DNA from: Enterobacterales bacterium CwR94
GTDB taxonomy: Bacteria > Pseudomonadota > Gammaproteobacteria > Enterobacterales > Enterobacteriaceae
Length of the DNA: 64,000 nucleotides
Assembly: GCA_002837195.1 (NCBI GenBank)
Contig: KZ478060.1
Location: forward strand, 95,652-159,651
Reading direction: 5' to 3'
How positions within the stretch are numbered: the first letter of the stretch is position 1; every line of letters begins with the position of its first letter. Positions 42,046 to 53,692 of this stretch are shown piece after piece. The position numbers and the translations under genes are program-made. The notes under the pieces were generated by a model. It was given only the letters and a program-made list of their open reading frames with translations, did not search any database and was not told the origin of the DNA.

Positions 42046-43533
42046 ATGAACAAAGAAATATTAGCTGTCGTTGAAGCGGTTTCTAACGAGAAAGCCCTGC
42101 CACGTGAAAAGATCTTTGAAGCATTGGAAAGTGCACTGGCCACGGCGACCAAGAAAAAGTACGAACAAGAGATTGATGTGCGCGTCAGCATCGATCGCAA
42201 AAGCGGTGATTTCGACACTTTCCGTCGTTGGTTAGTGGTGGAAGAAGTCACGCAACCTACGCGCGAAATCACGCTGGAAGCGGCACAATTTGAAGATGAA
42301 TCAATGGTGCCGGGTGATTTTGTTGAAGACCAGATTGAATCTGTTGTCTTTGACCGTATCACTACGCAAACCGCGAAACAGGTTATCGTGCAGAAAGTGC
42401 GTGAAGCTGAACGTGCGATGGTTGTTGACCAGTTCCGCGAGCAGGAAGGCGAAATCATCACCGGTACGGTGAAGAAGATGAACCGTGACAGCATTACCCT
42501 CGATTTGGGTAGCAATGCTGAAGCGGTGATTTTGCGTGAAGATATGTTGCCACGTGAAAACTTCCGTCCAGGCGATCGTATTCGCGGTGTGCTGTATGCC
42601 GTGCGTCCGGAAGCGCGTGGTGCACAACTCTTTGTGACCCGCGCTAAGCCAGAAATGTTGATCGAATTGTTCCGCATCGAAGTGCCAGAAATTGGCGAAG
42701 AAGTGCTGGAAATTAAAGCCGCCGCGCGTGATCCAGGCTCCCGAGCCAAAATCGCCGTGAAAACCAACGACAAACGTATCGACCCAGTGGGTGCGTGTGT
42801 TGGTATGCGTGGTGCACGTGTTCAGGCTGTCTCCAGTGAGCTGGGCGGCGAGCGTATTGATATCGTGCTGTGGGATGACAACCCAGCGCAATTCGTTATC
42901 AACGCCATGGCCCCTGCAGACGTTGCCTCTATCGTGGTGGATGAAGACAACCACACCATGGATATCGCTGTAGAAGCTGGAAATCTGGCTCAGGCGATTG
43001 GCCGTAATGGCCAAAACGTACGTTTAGCTTCACAGCTGAGTGGCTGGGAACTGAACGTGATGACGGTCGACGATTTGCAGGAGAAACATCAGGCTGAAGC
43101 CCATGCTGCTATCGACACCTTCACCAAATACCTTGATATCGATGAAGACTTTGCAACCGAACTGGTTCAGGAAGGCTTCTCCTCTCTGGAAGAGTTGGCG
43201 TATGTGCCAATCAACGAGCTGATGGAAATCGAGGGTCTGGACGAAGAGACCGTAGAAGCGCTGCGTGAGCGTGCTAAAAATGCGTTGACCACACTGGCTC
43301 TGGCAAAAGAAGAAAGCCTTGGCGATAACAAACCTGCTGATGATCTGCTGAACCTGGAAGGCATGGATCGTGCGCTGGCCTTTACGTTGGCAGCGAAAGG
43401 GGTTTGTACGCTGGAAGATCTTGCCGAGCAGGGTGTTGACGACCTGTCTGATATTGAAGGCCTGAGTGATATCAAGGCCGGCGAGCTGATCATGGCTGCG
43501 CGTAATATCTGCTGGTTCGGGGACGACGCGTAA
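42046..43533 (+). CDS. nusA: transcription termination/antitermination factor NusA
   Basis: The 495-residue protein has the N-terminal polymerase-binding domain, S1 domain ([16 protein letters not shown]), two KH domains ([20 protein letters not shown] and [20 protein letters not shown]), and two acidic repeats at the end (about 365-495). It promotes pausing, termination and rRNA antitermination, and autoregulates this operon. Confidence 0.99.
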   Translation: MNKEILAVVEAVSNEKALPREKIFEALESALATATKKKYEQEIDVRVSIDRKSGDFDTFRRWLVVEEVTQPTREITLEAAQFEDESMVPGDFVEDQIESVVFDRITTQTAKQVIVQKVREAERAMVVDQFREQEGEIITGTVKKMNRDSITLDLGSNAEAVILREDMLPRENFRPGDRIRGVLYAVRPEARGAQLFVTRAKPEMLIELFRIEVPEIGEEVLEIKAAARDPGSRAKIAVKTNDKRIDPVGACVGMRGARVQAVSSELGGERIDIVLWDDNPAQFVINAMAPADVASIVVDEDNHTMDIAVEAGNLAQAIGRNGQNVRLASQLSGWELNVMTVDDLQEKHQAEAHAAIDTFTKYLDIDEDFATELVQEGFSSLEELAYVPINELMEIEGLDEETVEALRERAKNALTTLALAKEESLGDNKPADDLLNLEGMDRALAFTLAAKGVCTLEDLAEQGVDDLSDIEGLSDIKAGELIMAARNICWFGDDA

Positions 43534-43557
43534 TAAACCGTAGCAGGAAGGAACAGC

Positions 43558-46254
43558 ATGACAGAAGTAACCGTAAAATCGCTGGCCGCAGAAATTCAGA
43601 CTTCGGTAGAACGCCTGGTACAGCAATTCGCTGATGCAGGGATCCGTAAGTCTGCAGATGACGGCGTGACCCAGCACGAAAAAGAAACCTTACTGACCCA
43701 TCTGAGCCGTGACCATGGTCACACCGATTCAGGTAAATTAACGCTGCAGCGTAAAACGCGCAGCACCTTGAATATTCCTAGCACTGGCGGTAAAAGTAAG
43801 TCAGTGCAAATTGAAGTCCGCAAAAAGCGTACCTATGTAAAAGACGAAGCGGAAGCCGAACAGGCGAAAGCAGAAGCTGAGGCGCAGGCACAACGTGAAG
43901 CGGAAGAACAGGCGCGTCGTGAGGCTGAAGAAAAAGCCAAACGTGAAGCAGCGGATAAAGCGAAGCGTGAAGCTGAAGAGCAAGCGAAGCGTGAAGCCGC
44001 GGAGCGCGCTAAACGTGAAGCAGCGGAAAATACCACAGTGAGCAATAAACAAACCGACGAAATGAGCCGGGCGAATCAGTCTGAGAAAGCGAAACGCGAA
44101 GCAGAAGCGGCAGAATTGAAGCGTAAAGCGGAAGAAGAAGCCCGCCGTAAGCTGGAAGAAGACGCTAAGCGTGTAGCAGAAGAAGCCCGCCGTATGGCTG
44201 AAGAGAAAGGCGCTGAGTGGGAAGCCACCGCAGCGGCTCCGGAAGACACTTCAGATTACCACGTGACCACCTCAACGCACGCCCGTCAGGCGGAAGATGA
44301 GAACGACCGCGAAGTCGAAGGCAACCGTAGCCGTACGCGTACCACTGCGAAAGCAGCCCGTCCGAAGAAAGGCAACAAGCATGCTGAAGCGAAAACTGAC
44401 CGTGAAGAAGCGCGCGCCGCTATTCGTGGCGGTAAAGGCGGCAAGCATCGTAAAGGCAGTGCTCTGCAGCAGGGCTTTAACAAGCCTGCTCAGGCTGTTA
44501 ACCGTGACGTCATCATTGGCGAAACCATTACCGTAGCCGAACTGGCGAACAAAATGGCGGTAAAAGGTTCTCAGGTCATTAAAGCCATGATGAAGATGGG
44601 CGCGATGGCGACCATCAACCAAGTGGTTGATCAGGAAACCGCGCAGCTGGTTGCTGAAGAGATGGGTCACAAAGTTATCCTGCGTCGTGAAAACGAGCTG
44701 GAAGAAGCGGTCATGAGTGACCGTGATACCGATGCGGTGCAAGAAGCACGCGCACCGGTTGTGACCATCATGGGCCACGTTGACCACGGTAAAACCTCTC
44801 TGCTGGACTACATTCGTTCCACGAAAGTGGCGTCTGGCGAAGCGGGTGGTATTACCCAGCATATCGGTGCATACCACGTCGAAACCGACAACGGTATGGT
44901 GACCTTCCTGGATACCCCAGGCCACGCCGCGTTTACCGCGATGCGTGCACGTGGTGCTCAGGCAACGGATATCGTTATCCTGGTTGTGGCTGCGGATGAT
45001 GGCGTGATGCCACAAACCGTTGAGGCTGTTCAACACGCGAAAGCAGCAGGTGTGCCTGTTGTGGTTGCGGTGAACAAAATCGATAAGCCAGAAGCCGATC
45101 CCGATCGCGTGAAGAATGAATTGACGCAATACGGCATCATCCCGGAAGAGTGGGGCGGCGAAAACATGTTCGTCAACGTCTCTGCGAAAGCCGGTACCGG
45201 TATCGACGATCTGCTAAATGCGATTCTGTTGCAGGCCGAAGTTCTGGAACTGACAGCGATCCGCGAAGGTATGGCGAGCGGTGTGGTGATCGAATCCTTC
45301 CTGGATAAAGGTCGCGGCCCGGTGGCAACCGTTCTGGTTCGTGAAGGTACGCTGAACAAAGGCGATATCGTTCTGTGCGGCTTTGAATACGGCCGTGTGC
45401 GTGCGATGCGTGATGAATTAGGTCGCGAAGTCCTGGAAGCGGGCCCGTCCATTCCGGTGGAAATCCTGGGTCTTTCTGGTGTTCCGGCTGCTGGTGATGA
45501 AGCAACAGTTGTTCGTGACGAGAAAAAAGCGCGTGAAGTGGCGCTGTATCGTCAGGGCAAATTCCGTGAAGTTAAGCTGGCACGTCAGCAGAAGTCTAAG
45601 TTGGAGAACATGTTCGCCAACATGACAGAAGGCGAAGTGTCTGAATTGAACATCGTTCTGAAATCTGACGTTCAGGGTTCTGTTGAAGCGATTTCCGACT
45701 CCCTGCTGAAACTCTCCACCGACGAAGTGAAGGTGAAGATTATCGGTTCAGGCGTAGGCGGTATCACCGAGACCGACGCCACGCTGGCTGCAGCTTCCAA
45801 CGCGATTATTCTCGGCTTTAACGTGCGTGCTGATGCAACCGCTCGCCGCGTCATTGATGCTGAAAACGTCGATCTGCGTTACTACTCCGTCATCTATAAC
45901 CTGATTGACGAAGTGAAAGCGGCGATGAGCGGCATGTTGGCGCCAGAGTTCAAACAGCAGATCATCGGCCTTGCCGAAGTGCGTGACGTGTTCAAATCAC
46001 CGAAGTTTGGTGCGATCGCGGGCTGTATGGTCACCGAAGGCAACATCAAACGTCACAACCCGATTCGTGTTCTGCGCGACAACGTGGTTATCTATGAAGG
46101 CGAGCTGGAATCTCTGCGCCGCTTCAAAGATGACGTCAACGAAGTGCGTAACGGCATGGAATGTGGTATCGGCGTGAAGAACTACAATGATGTACGTGTC
46201 GGCGATATGATCGAAGTGTTTGAAATCATCGAAATCAAACGCACCATCGAGTAA
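43558..46254 (+). CDS. infB: translation initiation factor IF-2
   Basis: The 898-residue protein is slightly longer than E. coli IF2 (890). An N-terminal subdomain is followed by a highly charged alanine/glutamate/lysine repeat region (about 97-220, repeated [12 protein letters not shown] units), the G domain with [24 protein letters not shown] and AVNKIDKP, and C-terminal domains that bind fMet-tRNA. The repeat region probably accounts for the extra length. Internal starts giving shorter isoforms are known in E. coli and possible here. Confidence 0.99.
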   Translation: MTEVTVKSLAAEIQTSVERLVQQFADAGIRKSADDGVTQHEKETLLTHLSRDHGHTDSGKLTLQRKTRSTLNIPSTGGKSKSVQIEVRKKRTYVKDEAEAEQAKAEAEAQAQREAEEQARREAEEKAKREAADKAKREAEEQAKREAAERAKREAAENTTVSNKQTDEMSRANQSEKAKREAEAAELKRKAEEEARRKLEEDAKRVAEEARRMAEEKGAEWEATAAAPEDTSDYHVTTSTHARQAEDENDREVEGNRSRTRTTAKAARPKKGNKHAEAKTDREEARAAIRGGKGGKHRKGSALQQGFNKPAQAVNRDVIIGETITVAELANKMAVKGSQVIKAMMKMGAMATINQVVDQETAQLVAEEMGHKVILRRENELEEAVMSDRDTDAVQEARAPVVTIMGHVDHGKTSLLDYIRSTKVASGEAGGITQHIGAYHVETDNGMVTFLDTPGHAAFTAMRARGAQATDIVILVVAADDGVMPQTVEAVQHAKAAGVPVVVAVNKIDKPEADPDRVKNELTQYGIIPEEWGGENMFVNVSAKAGTGIDDLLNAILLQAEVLELTAIREGMASGVVIESFLDKGRGPVATVLVREGTLNKGDIVLCGFEYGRVRAMRDELGREVLEAGPSIPVEILGLSGVPAAGDEATVVRDEKKAREVALYRQGKFREVKLARQQKSKLENMFANMTEGEVSELNIVLKSDVQGSVEAISDSLLKLSTDEVKVKIIGSGVGGITETDATLAAASNAIILGFNVRADATARRVIDAENVDLRYYSVIYNLIDEVKAAMSGMLAPEFKQQIIGLAEVRDVFKSPKFGAIAGCMVTEGNIKRHNPIRVLRDNVVIYEGELESLRRFKDDVNEVRNGMECGIGVKNYNDVRVGDMIEVFEIIEIKRTIE

Positions 46255-46279
46255 TCCGTCGTACTATCACGGACTGATT

Positions 46280-46303
46280 GGGAGGCCGCGTGCCTCCCTT
46301 TTA
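46280..46303 (+). terminator. weak terminator-like hairpin between infB and rbfA
   Basis: GGGAGGC-cgcgt-GCCTCCC followed by TTTTATTT, with rbfA starting 16 bp later. It may set the ratio of IF2 to downstream products. Confidence 0.55.
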
Positions 46304-46318
46304 TTTGGAGAAAAAATT

Positions 46319-46720
46319 ATGGCGAAAGAATTTGGTCGCCCGCAGCGCGTTTCCCAAGAGCTGCAAAAAGAGATCGCAATTATTCTGCAGCGTGAGATTA
46401 AAGATCCGCGTTTAGGCATGATGGTGACGGTTTCTGGCGTAGAAGTATCCCGCGATTTGGCGTATGCGAAAGTGTTTGTCACCTTTTTGAATGACAAAGA
46501 TGAAGAGGCTATCAAGCAGGGCCTGCGTGCGCTGGGCGATGCCGCAGGATACATCCGCACACTGTTAGGCAAAGCAATGCGCCTGCGTATCGTGCCAGAA
46601 CTGACCTTCTTCTACGATAATTCGTTAGTGGAAGGGATGCGCATGTCCAACCTGGTGAGTAACGTGATTCGCAATGATGACGAACGCCGCCAGAACCCGG
46701 ACGACAATAAGGAAGAGTAA
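46319..46720 (+). CDS. rbfA: 30S ribosome-binding factor RbfA
   Basis: The 133-residue KH-fold protein begins [20 protein letters not shown] after TTGGAG. It is a cold-adaptation factor needed for 16S 5'-end maturation. Its TAA overlaps the truB ATG by one base. The frame is open upstream into infB, but that part is not conserved. Confidence 0.98.
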   Translation: MAKEFGRPQRVSQELQKEIAIILQREIKDPRLGMMVTVSGVEVSRDLAYAKVFVTFLNDKDEEAIKQGLRALGDAAGYIRTLLGKAMRLRIVPELTFFYDNSLVEGMRMSNLVSNVIRNDDERRQNPDDNKEE

Positions 46721-47667
46721 TGAGCCGTCCACGTCGTCGCGGTCGTGATATTCACGGCGTTCTCTTGTTGGATAAACCGCAGGGCTTATCCTCCAATGAC
46801 GTACTGCAAAAGGTAAAACGTCTCTTCCAGGCAAACAAAGCAGGCCACACGGGTGCGCTAGACCCACTGGCAACCGGCATGCTGCCGATTTGCCTGGGTG
46901 AGGCCACCAAGTTTTCCCAATATCTCCTCGATTCCGACAAGCGCTATCGTGTCATTGCCCGCCTGGGACAGCGCACGGATACGTCGGATGCTGATGGTGC
47001 CATCATCAGTGAGCGACCGCTTACTTTTTCGCAAGTGCAGTTAGAACAAGCCATCGATAGTTTTCGAGGCCCTACGCAGCAAGTGCCTTCCATGTACTCC
47101 GCACTGAAATATCAGGGGCGTAAGCTGTACGAGTACGCGCGTGAAGGCATTGAGGTTCCGCGTGAAGCCCGTCCGATCACCGTGTATGAGCTGTTATTTA
47201 TCCGCCACGAAGGCGATGAACTTGAGCTGGAAATACATTGCTCAAAGGGCACCTACATTCGCACCATCATTGATGATCTGGGTGAAAAGCTGGGCTGTGG
47301 CGCGCACGTGATTATGCTGCGTCGTTTGCAGGTGGCGACTTATCCCATTGAAAAAATGGTGACCTTAGAAGCATTGCGCGAATGGGCAGCGGAAGCAGAA
47401 GCTGCTGAAATCCCCGTTGGCGAAAAACTGGATGCGCTATTGATGCCGATGGACAGTCCGGCGGCAGAGTACCCAGTGGTCAATTTATTACCTGAAGTGG
47501 CTGCCCTTTTTAAACTGGGTCAGGCCGTACGCGTGGCGAATGCACCGCTGAACGGGTTGGTCAGAGTCACCGAAGGCGCAGAGCAGAAATTTATCGGCAT
47601 GGCGGAAATCATTGAGGATGGGCGCGTTGCGCCGCGTCGTTTAGTGGTGGAGTTTCCTGTGCCGTAG
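46720..47667 (+). CDS. truB: tRNA pseudouridine(55) synthase
   Basis: The 315-residue enzyme has the catalytic Asp48 in [14 protein letters not shown] and a C-terminal PUA-like domain. It makes the universal T-loop pseudouridine 55. It is translationally coupled to rbfA (TAATG). Confidence 0.98.
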   Translation: MSRPRRRGRDIHGVLLLDKPQGLSSNDVLQKVKRLFQANKAGHTGALDPLATGMLPICLGEATKFSQYLLDSDKRYRVIARLGQRTDTSDADGAIISERPLTFSQVQLEQAIDSFRGPTQQVPSMYSALKYQGRKLYEYAREGIEVPREARPITVYELLFIRHEGDELELEIHCSKGTYIRTIIDDLGEKLGCGAHVIMLRRLQVATYPIEKMVTLEALREWAAEAEAAEIPVGEKLDALLMPMDSPAAEYPVVNLLPEVAALFKLGQAVRVANAPLNGLVRVTEGAEQKFIGMAEIIEDGRVAPRRLVVEFPVP

Positions 47668-47689
47668 GGCGAGCCGCCCTGCTGAAAGT

Positions 47690-47718
47690 TTGCTATCAGC
47701 AGTCGCCCAGAGTAGAAT
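47690..47718 (+). promoter_or_regulatory. rpsO promoter
   Basis: TTGCTA (47690-47695) and TAGAAT (47713-47718) are 17 bp apart. The remaining 72 bases to rpsO correspond to the leader where S15 binds and represses its own translation in E. coli. Confidence 0.75.
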
Positions 47719-47790
47719 GGCGCGGCTTTATACGGGTGTGCTGAATTAGAGATCGGCCACCTCCATTTCATTTTTATACCGGAGTTTATT

Positions 47791-48060
47791 ATGTCTCTAA
47801 GCGTAGAAGCTAAAGCAGAGATCGTTGCTAAATATGGTCGTGGTACTAACGACAGCGGTTCTACCGAAGTTCAGGTTGCACTGCTGACTGCTCAGATTAA
47901 CCACCTGCAGGGTCACTTCTCTGAGCACAAAAAAGACCACCACAGCCGTCGCGGTCTGCTGCGCATGGTATCCCAGCGTCGTAAGCTGCTGGACTACCTG
48001 AAGCGTAAAGACGTTGCTCGCTACTCCAGCCTGATCGAAAATCTGGGTCTGCGTCGCTAA
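47791..48060 (+). CDS. rpsO: 30S ribosomal protein S15
   Basis: The 89-residue protein ([20 protein letters not shown] ... [12 protein letters not shown]) is S15, which binds the 16S central domain and nucleates assembly. The RBS GGAG lies in a leader expected to form the S15-controlled pseudoknot. Confidence 0.99.
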   Translation: MSLSVEAKAEIVAKYGRGTNDSGSTEVQVALLTAQINHLQGHFSEHKKDHHSRRGLLRMVSQRRKLLDYLKRKDVARYSSLIENLGLRR

Positions 48061-48145
48061 GTCTGAGAATCACTTTCGTTGCATCGTGGCGGCTCGCTTA
48101 TTTGCCGCTAAAATGAACGAAAGGATTTATGCGAGTTTCGCTAGA

Positions 48146-48172
48146 AAAGGGGCCTTTGTGGCCCCTTTTTTC
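48146..48172. terminator. terminator between rpsO and pnp
   Basis: AAAAGGGGCC-tttgt-GGCCCCTTTTTT. The T-run on the right serves rpsO; the A-run on the left gives a weaker minus-strand terminator, where an SraG-like RNA could end. Confidence 0.88.
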
Positions 48173-48372
48173 CAATGGCTGGCAGCAATCCGGGCCAAAG
48201 TCATGTATTGTTGCACTGTGTGATCTTTCGTTGCAGAGGTTCGCGCGGCTAATGAGAAACCTTTCTCTGTGAAGAACGCAGGACAGGATTGTCATTAGTC
48301 GCGAGGATGCAAAGAGAGATTGAAATCCCTGATAGCAGGCTGTTCCTGTTATCACGACGTAAGGAAATTATT
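48173..48372 (+). promoter_or_regulatory. pnp promoter/leader region with RNase III-type stem
   Basis: No gene lies between rpsO (48060) and pnp (48373), a 312 bp gap. After the terminator the leader holds the stem GATAGCAGG-ctgtt-CCTGTTATC (48331-48353), at the place where E. coli pnp mRNA is cut by RNase III before PNPase represses its own translation. An in-frame extension of pnp to 48289 overlaps this stem and is rejected. Confidence 0.5.
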
Positions 48373-50499
48373 TTGCTGAATCCAACTATTCAGAAATTTC
48401 AATACGGCCAACATACCGTCACCATTGAGACCGGTATGATGGCACGTCAGGCCACTGCTGCCGTTATGGTCAGCATGGATGACACCGCGGTACTGGTTAC
48501 CGTTGTTGCGCAGAAAAAAGCCAAGCCCGGTCAGGACTTCTTCCCACTGACAGTTAACTATCAGGAGCGTACTTACGCTGCGGGCCGTATCCCTGGGAGC
48601 TTCTTCCGTCGTGAAGGCCGTCCAAGCGAAGGCGAAACCCTGATTGCGCGTCTGATTGACCGTCCGGTTCGTCCTCTGTTCCCTGAAGGTTTCGTTAACG
48701 AAGTTCAGGTCATTGCGACCGTTGTGTCTGTGAATCCACAAGTTCATCCTGACATCGTTGCGATGATCGGTGCATCCGCTGCACTGAGCCTGTCTGGTGT
48801 ACCGTTCAATGGTCCAATTGGCGCAGCGCGCGTGGGCTATATCAACGACCAGTATGTGCTGAACCCAACGGTTGAAGAACTGGCGCAAAGCAAATTGGAT
48901 TTAGTGGTTGCCGGTACGGAAGGCGCAGTACTGATGGTTGAATCCGAAGCAGAATTGCTGAGCGAAGACCAGATGTTAGGTGCTGTGGTCTTTGGTCACG
49001 ATCAACAACAAGTTGTGGTGCAAAACATCAACGAACTGGTTGCCAAAGTGGGCAAACCACGTTGGGACTGGCAGCCAGAAGCCGCTAACGATGCACTGAA
49101 TGCACGCGTTGCTGCTCAGGCTGAATCACGTTTGAGCGATGCCTATCGCATCACTGACAAGCAAGAGCGTTACGCACAAGTTGGCGTCATCAAAGACGAA
49201 ACCGTTGCCGCGCTGCTGGCAGAAGATGCTGCCCTGGACGACGCTGAAATCGGCGAAATCCTGCACAGCCTGGAAAAATCCGTGGTGCGCAGCCGCATTT
49301 TGCGTGGCGAGCCGCGTATTGATGGCCGTGAAAAAGACATGATCCGTGGTCTGGATGTGCGCACTGGCGTTCTGCCGCGTACTCACGGTTCTTCCCTGTT
49401 CACCCGTGGTGAAACACAGGCGCTGGTAACGGCAACGCTGGGTACCACCCGCGATGCACAGAACCTCGACGAACTGATGGGTGAGCGTACGGACAGCTTC
49501 CTGTTCCACTACAACTTCCCTCCGTACTCCGTGGGTGAGACCGGCATGGTAGGTTCACCTAAGCGTCGTGAGATTGGTCACGGTCGCCTGGCGAAACGTG
49601 GTGTGCTGGCTGTGATGCCAAAACTGGATGCCTTCCCGTACACGGTGCGTGTGGTATCTGAAATCACCGAATCTAACGGTTCTTCTTCAATGGCCTCTGT
49701 CTGCGGTGCCTCTCTGGCGCTGATGGATGCAGGTGTTCCGATCAAAGCCGCCGTTGCAGGTATCGCAATGGGCTTGGTCAAAGAAGGCGAGAATTTCGTT
49801 GTACTGTCTGACATCCTCGGTGATGAAGATCACTTGGGTGATATGGACTTTAAAGTAGCCGGTAGCCGTGAAGGTATCACCGCGCTGCAGATGGATATCA
49901 AAATCGAAGGTATTACCCGCGAAATCATGCAGGTGGCACTGAACCAGGCTAAGGGTGCGCGTCTGCACATTCTGGGCGTTATGGAACAGGCAATCAGCAC
50001 ACCGCGTGGTGATATTTCTCAGTTTGCTCCACGTATCCACACCATCAAGATCAACCCAGACAAGATCAAAGACGTGATCGGTAAGGGCGGTTCTGTGATT
50101 CGTGCGCTGACAGAAGAAACTGGCACCACCATCGAAATCGAAGATGACGGTACCGTGAAAATTGCAGCGACAGACGGTGAAAAAGCCAAATTTGCGATTC
50201 GTCGTATCGAAGAAATCACCGCTGAAATCGAAGTGGGCCGTATCTATAACGGTAAAGTGACCCGTATCGTTGATTTCGGTGCCTTTGTTTCTATCGGTGG
50301 CGGCAAAGAAGGTCTGGTACACATTTCTCAAATCGCTGACAAGCGCGTAGAGAAAGTGACCGACTATCTGCAAATGGGTCAGGAAACACCAGTCAAAGTA
50401 CTGGAAGTGGATCGCCAGGGCCGTATCCGCCTGAGCATCAAAGAAGCCACTGAACAGGCACAGCCTGAAGCGGCCGCCGCGAATCCTGAAGCAGAGTAA
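48373..50499 (+). CDS. pnp: polyribonucleotide nucleotidyltransferase (PNPase)
   Basis: The 708-residue protein starts with TTG at 48373 behind TAAGGA, giving [20 protein letters not shown], as in E. coli, which also uses TTG. Two RNase PH domains flank a helical domain, followed by a KH domain ([20 protein letters not shown]) and an S1 domain ([20 protein letters not shown]). PNPase is a 3'-5' phosphorolytic exonuclease and degradosome subunit, and a cold-shock protein. Confidence 0.99.
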   Translation: MLNPTIQKFQYGQHTVTIETGMMARQATAAVMVSMDDTAVLVTVVAQKKAKPGQDFFPLTVNYQERTYAAGRIPGSFFRREGRPSEGETLIARLIDRPVRPLFPEGFVNEVQVIATVVSVNPQVHPDIVAMIGASAALSLSGVPFNGPIGAARVGYINDQYVLNPTVEELAQSKLDLVVAGTEGAVLMVESEAELLSEDQMLGAVVFGHDQQQVVVQNINELVAKVGKPRWDWQPEAANDALNARVAAQAESRLSDAYRITDKQERYAQVGVIKDETVAALLAEDAALDDAEIGEILHSLEKSVVRSRILRGEPRIDGREKDMIRGLDVRTGVLPRTHGSSLFTRGETQALVTATLGTTRDAQNLDELMGERTDSFLFHYNFPPYSVGETGMVGSPKRREIGHGRLAKRGVLAVMPKLDAFPYTVRVVSEITESNGSSSMASVCGASLALMDAGVPIKAAVAGIAMGLVKEGENFVVLSDILGDEDHLGDMDFKVAGSREGITALQMDIKIEGITREIMQVALNQAKGARLHILGVMEQAISTPRGDISQFAPRIHTIKINPDKIKDVIGKGGSVIRALTEETGTTIEIEDDGTVKIAATDGEKAKFAIRRIEEITAEIEVGRIYNGKVTRIVDFGAFVSIGGGKEGLVHISQIADKRVEKVTDYLQMGQETPVKVLEVDRQGRIRLSIKEATEQAQPEAAAANPEAE

Positions 50500-50660
50500 G
50501 AGCAGTAGTTAGCTCATTCTTACCCTGATACTGTCAGCTCCCGTTGGATATTGGCGGGGGCGTCAGTTCAGGGTATGTTTCATCGCGAGGTCAGGACACC
50601 TTGTGCACGGCAGGCGGATGACAGGATGCTCGTCCCAATGTTTGTATTCAGGAGTGGGAA

Positions 50661-51545
50661 ATGAAGCCTTTTTTGCGCTGGTGTCTCGTTGCGACAGCTC
50701 TCACGCTGGCAGGATGCAGCAACTCTGATTGGCGTAAGAACGCAGAGCTGGCTGTTCCATTACAGCCGACGTTGCAGCAAGAAGTGATACTGGCACGCAT
50801 GGAACAAATTCTTGCCAGTCGCGCTTTAAGTGATGATGAACGCGCACAGCTGTTATATGAGCGCGGAGTGTTGTATGATAGTCTCGGTTTGCGTGCGTTG
50901 GCGCGGAATGATTTTTCACAAGCGTTAGCCATCAGACCGGATATGCCCGAAGTATTCAATTACTTAGGCATATATTTAACGCAGGCAGGCAATTTTGATG
51001 CTGCCTATGAAGCGTTTGATTCTGTACTTGAGCTTGATCCAACTTACAATTATGCGCATTTAAATCGTGGTATTGCCCTCTATTACGGTGGTCGATATTC
51101 ACTCGCGCAAGATGATCTGCTGGCGTTTTATCAAGACGATCCTAACGATCCTTTCCGTAGCCTGTGGCTCTACCTTGACGAAAGCAAGATAGACGCAGAA
51201 AAGGCTAAAGTTGCGCTGAAACAGCGTTACGACAAAGCGGTAAGAGACCAATGGGGATGGAATATTGTCGAGTTCTACCTTGGAGACCGCAGTGAAAAAT
51301 CACTGATGGAAAGTCTCAAGGCGGACGCAACGGATAACACCTCGCTCGCTGAACATCTCAGTGAAACCAACTTCTATTTAGGTAAGCATTACCTAAGTCT
51401 GGGGGATAAGAACAACGCGGAAGCGCTGTTCAAGCTGACGGTAGCTAACAACGTGAATAACTTTGTTGAGCACCGATATGCATTGTTGGAGCTGGCAATT
51501 TTAGGCCAGACACAAGACGATTTATCAGAATCTGACCAGCAATAG
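50661..51545 (+). CDS. nlpI: lipoprotein NlpI
   Basis: The 294-residue protein has a lipoprotein signal with the lipobox LAGC (Cys19) and TPR repeats (about 60-165). NlpI is an outer-membrane adaptor that regulates peptidoglycan endopeptidases such as MepS together with Prc. Position between pnp and deaD is conserved. The 161 bp upstream hold only its promoter. Confidence 0.98.
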   Translation: MKPFLRWCLVATALTLAGCSNSDWRKNAELAVPLQPTLQQEVILARMEQILASRALSDDERAQLLYERGVLYDSLGLRALARNDFSQALAIRPDMPEVFNYLGIYLTQAGNFDAAYEAFDSVLELDPTYNYAHLNRGIALYYGGRYSLAQDDLLAFYQDDPNDPFRSLWLYLDESKIDAEKAKVALKQRYDKAVRDQWGWNIVEFYLGDRSEKSLMESLKADATDNTSLAEHLSETNFYLGKHYLSLGDKNNAEALFKLTVANNVNNFVEHRYALLELAILGQTQDDLSESDQQ

Positions 51546-51583
51546 CTGACGAACTTTTAGCCCGATTGTACTGTCGAAAGTCA

Positions 51584-51608
51584 TCATCCACTGGATGAGG
51601 GCTTTTTT
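51584..51608 (+). terminator. probable terminator after nlpI
   Basis: TCATCC-act-GGATGA followed by GGGCTTTTTT. A second, wider pairing AGCCC (51559-51563) with GGGCT (51599-51603) would strengthen it. Confidence 0.55.
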
Positions 51609-51649
51609 GTTCGTCAAAACTACTAATTTGAGCCGGTTCACACTTTTCA

Positions 51650-51706
51650 ATGAAAATGATGCAAAATTTTCACGACGAGTTATGTAGACTGGCCGCCGCA
51701 ATCTAA
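51650..51706 (+). CDS. yrbN: YrbN-like leader peptide upstream of deaD
   Basis: An 18-codon [21 protein letters not shown], ends in TAA at 51704-51706. The core [10 protein letters not shown] is, as I recall it, the conserved part of E. coli YrbN, a short peptide encoded at the same place. The stop codon overlaps the AAGAGG that serves deaD, so its translation could influence deaD initiation. This version seems shorter than the E. coli peptide (26 residues). Confidence 0.7.
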   Translation: MKMMQNFHDELCRLAAAI

Positions 51707-51722
51707 GAGGCACGTGTACTAC

Positions 51723-53633
51723 ATGACTGATATTCAAACCACTTTTTCTGACCTTGGCCTGAACGCTGACATCCTTGAATCACTGAACGGTATGGGCTAC
51801 GTGAAGCCATCCCCAATCCAGGCTGAGTGTATTCCTCACCTGCTGGCGGGCCGTGATGTGCTGGGTATGGCGCAGACCGGTAGTGGTAAAACAGCGGCAT
51901 TCTCCCTGCCACTGCTCAACAACATTGATCCGACTGTTAAAGCACCGCAAATTTTGGTGCTGGCTCCAACCCGCGAACTGGCTGTTCAGGTTGCTGAAGC
52001 CATGACTGAATTCTCTAAACACATGCGTGGTGTTAACGTGGTGGCGCTGTACGGCGGCCAACGTTATGACGTCCAACTGCGCGCACTGCGTCAGGGGCCA
52101 CAAGTGGTTGTGGGTACGCCTGGCCGTCTGCTGGACCACCTGAAGCGCGGTACGTTAGACCTGTCTAACCTGCGTGGCCTGGTGCTGGACGAAGCTGATG
52201 AAATGCTGCGTATGGGTTTCATCGAAGACGTTGAAACCATCATGGCGCAGATCCCAGACGGTCATCAGACGGCGCTGTTCTCCGCGACCATGCCAGAAGC
52301 GATTCGCCGCATCACTAAGCGTTTCATGAAAGATCCACAGGAAGTGCGTATCCAGTCAAGCCTGACCACGCGTCCTGATATCTCTCAGTCTTACTGGACG
52401 GCATACGGCCGTAAAACCGAAGCACTGGTACGCTTCCTGGAAGCAGAAGATTTTGACGCTGCTATCATCTTCGTGCGTACGAAAAACGCGACGCTGGAAG
52501 TGGCTGAAGCGCTGGAGCGCAGCGGCTATAACAGTGCTGCACTGAACGGCGACATGAACCAGGCGCTGCGTGAGCAGACGCTGGAGCGTTTAAAAGATGG
52601 TCGTCTGGATATCCTGATTGCCACTGACGTTGCTGCTCGTGGTCTGGATGTGGAACGTATTAGCCTGGTGGTTAACTACGACATCCCGATGGACGCAGAA
52701 TCTTACGTTCACCGTATTGGCCGTACTGGTCGTGCCGGTCGTGCTGGCCGCGCGCTGCTGTTCGTTGAGAACCGTGAGCGTCGTCTGCTGCGCAACATCG
52801 AACGCACCATGAAACTGACCATCCCAGAAGTAGAGCTGCCAAACGCAGAGCTGCTGGGTGAGCGTCGTCTGGCGAAGTTCGCGGCAAAAGTACAGCAACA
52901 ACTGGAAAGCAGCGATTTGGATCAATACCGTGCGCTGCTGGCTAAACTGTCTCCTCAGGAAGAGCTGGACATCGAAACACTGGCTGCTGCGCTGCTGAAA
53001 ATGGCACAAGGCGAGCGTAAACTGATCGTTCCAGCGGATGCACCACGTCCTGCACGTCGTGAATTCCGTGAGCGTGATGATCGCCGTGACAGCCGTGGTG
53101 ACGATCGTCGTGGTAACCGCGACAGCCGTGGCGAAGGCCGCGATGGCGCACCACGTCGTGAACGCCGTGAAGTGGGCGATATGGAGCTGTACCGCATTGA
53201 AGTTGGCCGTGATGACGGTGTTGAAGTACGTCATATCGTTGGCGCGATTGCTAACGAAGGTGACATCAGCAGCCGTTACATTGGTAACATCAAACTGTTT
53301 GGTACTCACTCCACCATCGAACTGCCAAAAGGCATGCCGGGTGACATTCTGCAGCACTTCACGCGTACGCGTATTCTGAACAAGCCGATGAATATGCAGC
53401 TGATTGGTGATGCACAGCCACGTAGCAACGACCGTGGCGATCGCGGTGACCGTCGTCCAGGCGGACGCGGTGGCGAGCGTCGTGAAGGTGGTCGTGGCGC
53501 AGAAGGTGGCCGTCGTTTTAGCGGACCGCGTGATGGCGCGGGTCGTGGTGGTAACTTCGCAGGCGGTGAGCGTCGTGAAGGTAGCCGTCCACGCCGTGAC
53601 GACAGCGCGCCTATGCGTCGTCGTGATGCGTAA
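51723..53633 (+). CDS. deaD: cold-shock DEAD-box RNA helicase DeaD (CsdA)
   Basis: The 636-residue helicase has the motifs AQTGSGKT (I), PTRELAVQV (Ia), VLDEADEML (II), SATMPEA (III) and [11 protein letters not shown] (VI), then a dimerisation/DbpA-type RNA-binding domain and an Arg/Gly-rich tail. It acts in 50S assembly and mRNA turnover in the cold. I use the ATG at 51723 ([13 protein letters not shown]), with AAGAGG 12 bases upstream; an in-frame GTG at 51714 is too close to that SD. Confidence 0.98.
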   Translation: MTDIQTTFSDLGLNADILESLNGMGYVKPSPIQAECIPHLLAGRDVLGMAQTGSGKTAAFSLPLLNNIDPTVKAPQILVLAPTRELAVQVAEAMTEFSKHMRGVNVVALYGGQRYDVQLRALRQGPQVVVGTPGRLLDHLKRGTLDLSNLRGLVLDEADEMLRMGFIEDVETIMAQIPDGHQTALFSATMPEAIRRITKRFMKDPQEVRIQSSLTTRPDISQSYWTAYGRKTEALVRFLEAEDFDAAIIFVRTKNATLEVAEALERSGYNSAALNGDMNQALREQTLERLKDGRLDILIATDVAARGLDVERISLVVNYDIPMDAESYVHRIGRTGRAGRAGRALLFVENRERRLLRNIERTMKLTIPEVELPNAELLGERRLAKFAAKVQQQLESSDLDQYRALLAKLSPQEELDIETLAAALLKMAQGERKLIVPADAPRPARREFRERDDRRDSRGDDRRGNRDSRGEGRDGAPRRERREVGDMELYRIEVGRDDGVEVRHIVGAIANEGDISSRYIGNIKLFGTHSTIELPKGMPGDILQHFTRTRILNKPMNMQLIGDAQPRSNDRGDRGDRRPGGRGGERREGGRGAEGGRRFSGPRDGAGRGGNFAGGERREGSRPRRDDSAPMRRRDA

Positions 53634-53646
53634 GTCTTCGCTGTAA

Positions 53647-53674
53647 TAAAAAACCCGCCGCGGCGGGTTTTTTT
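53647..53674. terminator. bidirectional terminator between deaD and yhbW
   Basis: AAAAAACCCGCCGCGGCGGG followed by TTTTTTT. A- and T-runs flank a perfect stem, so it serves both deaD (+) and yhbW (-). Confidence 0.92.
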
Positions 53675-53692
53675 ACGTCTGTAGAAAACCAC

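Noticed and set aside
43850..44040. Repetitive codons in infB as a possible tandem DNA repeat or CRISPR-like array
   Set aside because: The repeats encode the charged Ala/Glu/Lys linker of IF2 and vary at the DNA level.
44272..45129. Long minus-strand ORF (285 codons) opposite infB
   Set aside because: A shadow of the infB reading frame; the translation is His/Phe-rich and matches no family.
52590..53357. Minus-strand ORF (255 codons) opposite deaD
   Set aside because: A Thr/Val-rich shadow of the Arg/Gly-rich deaD tail with no start signal.
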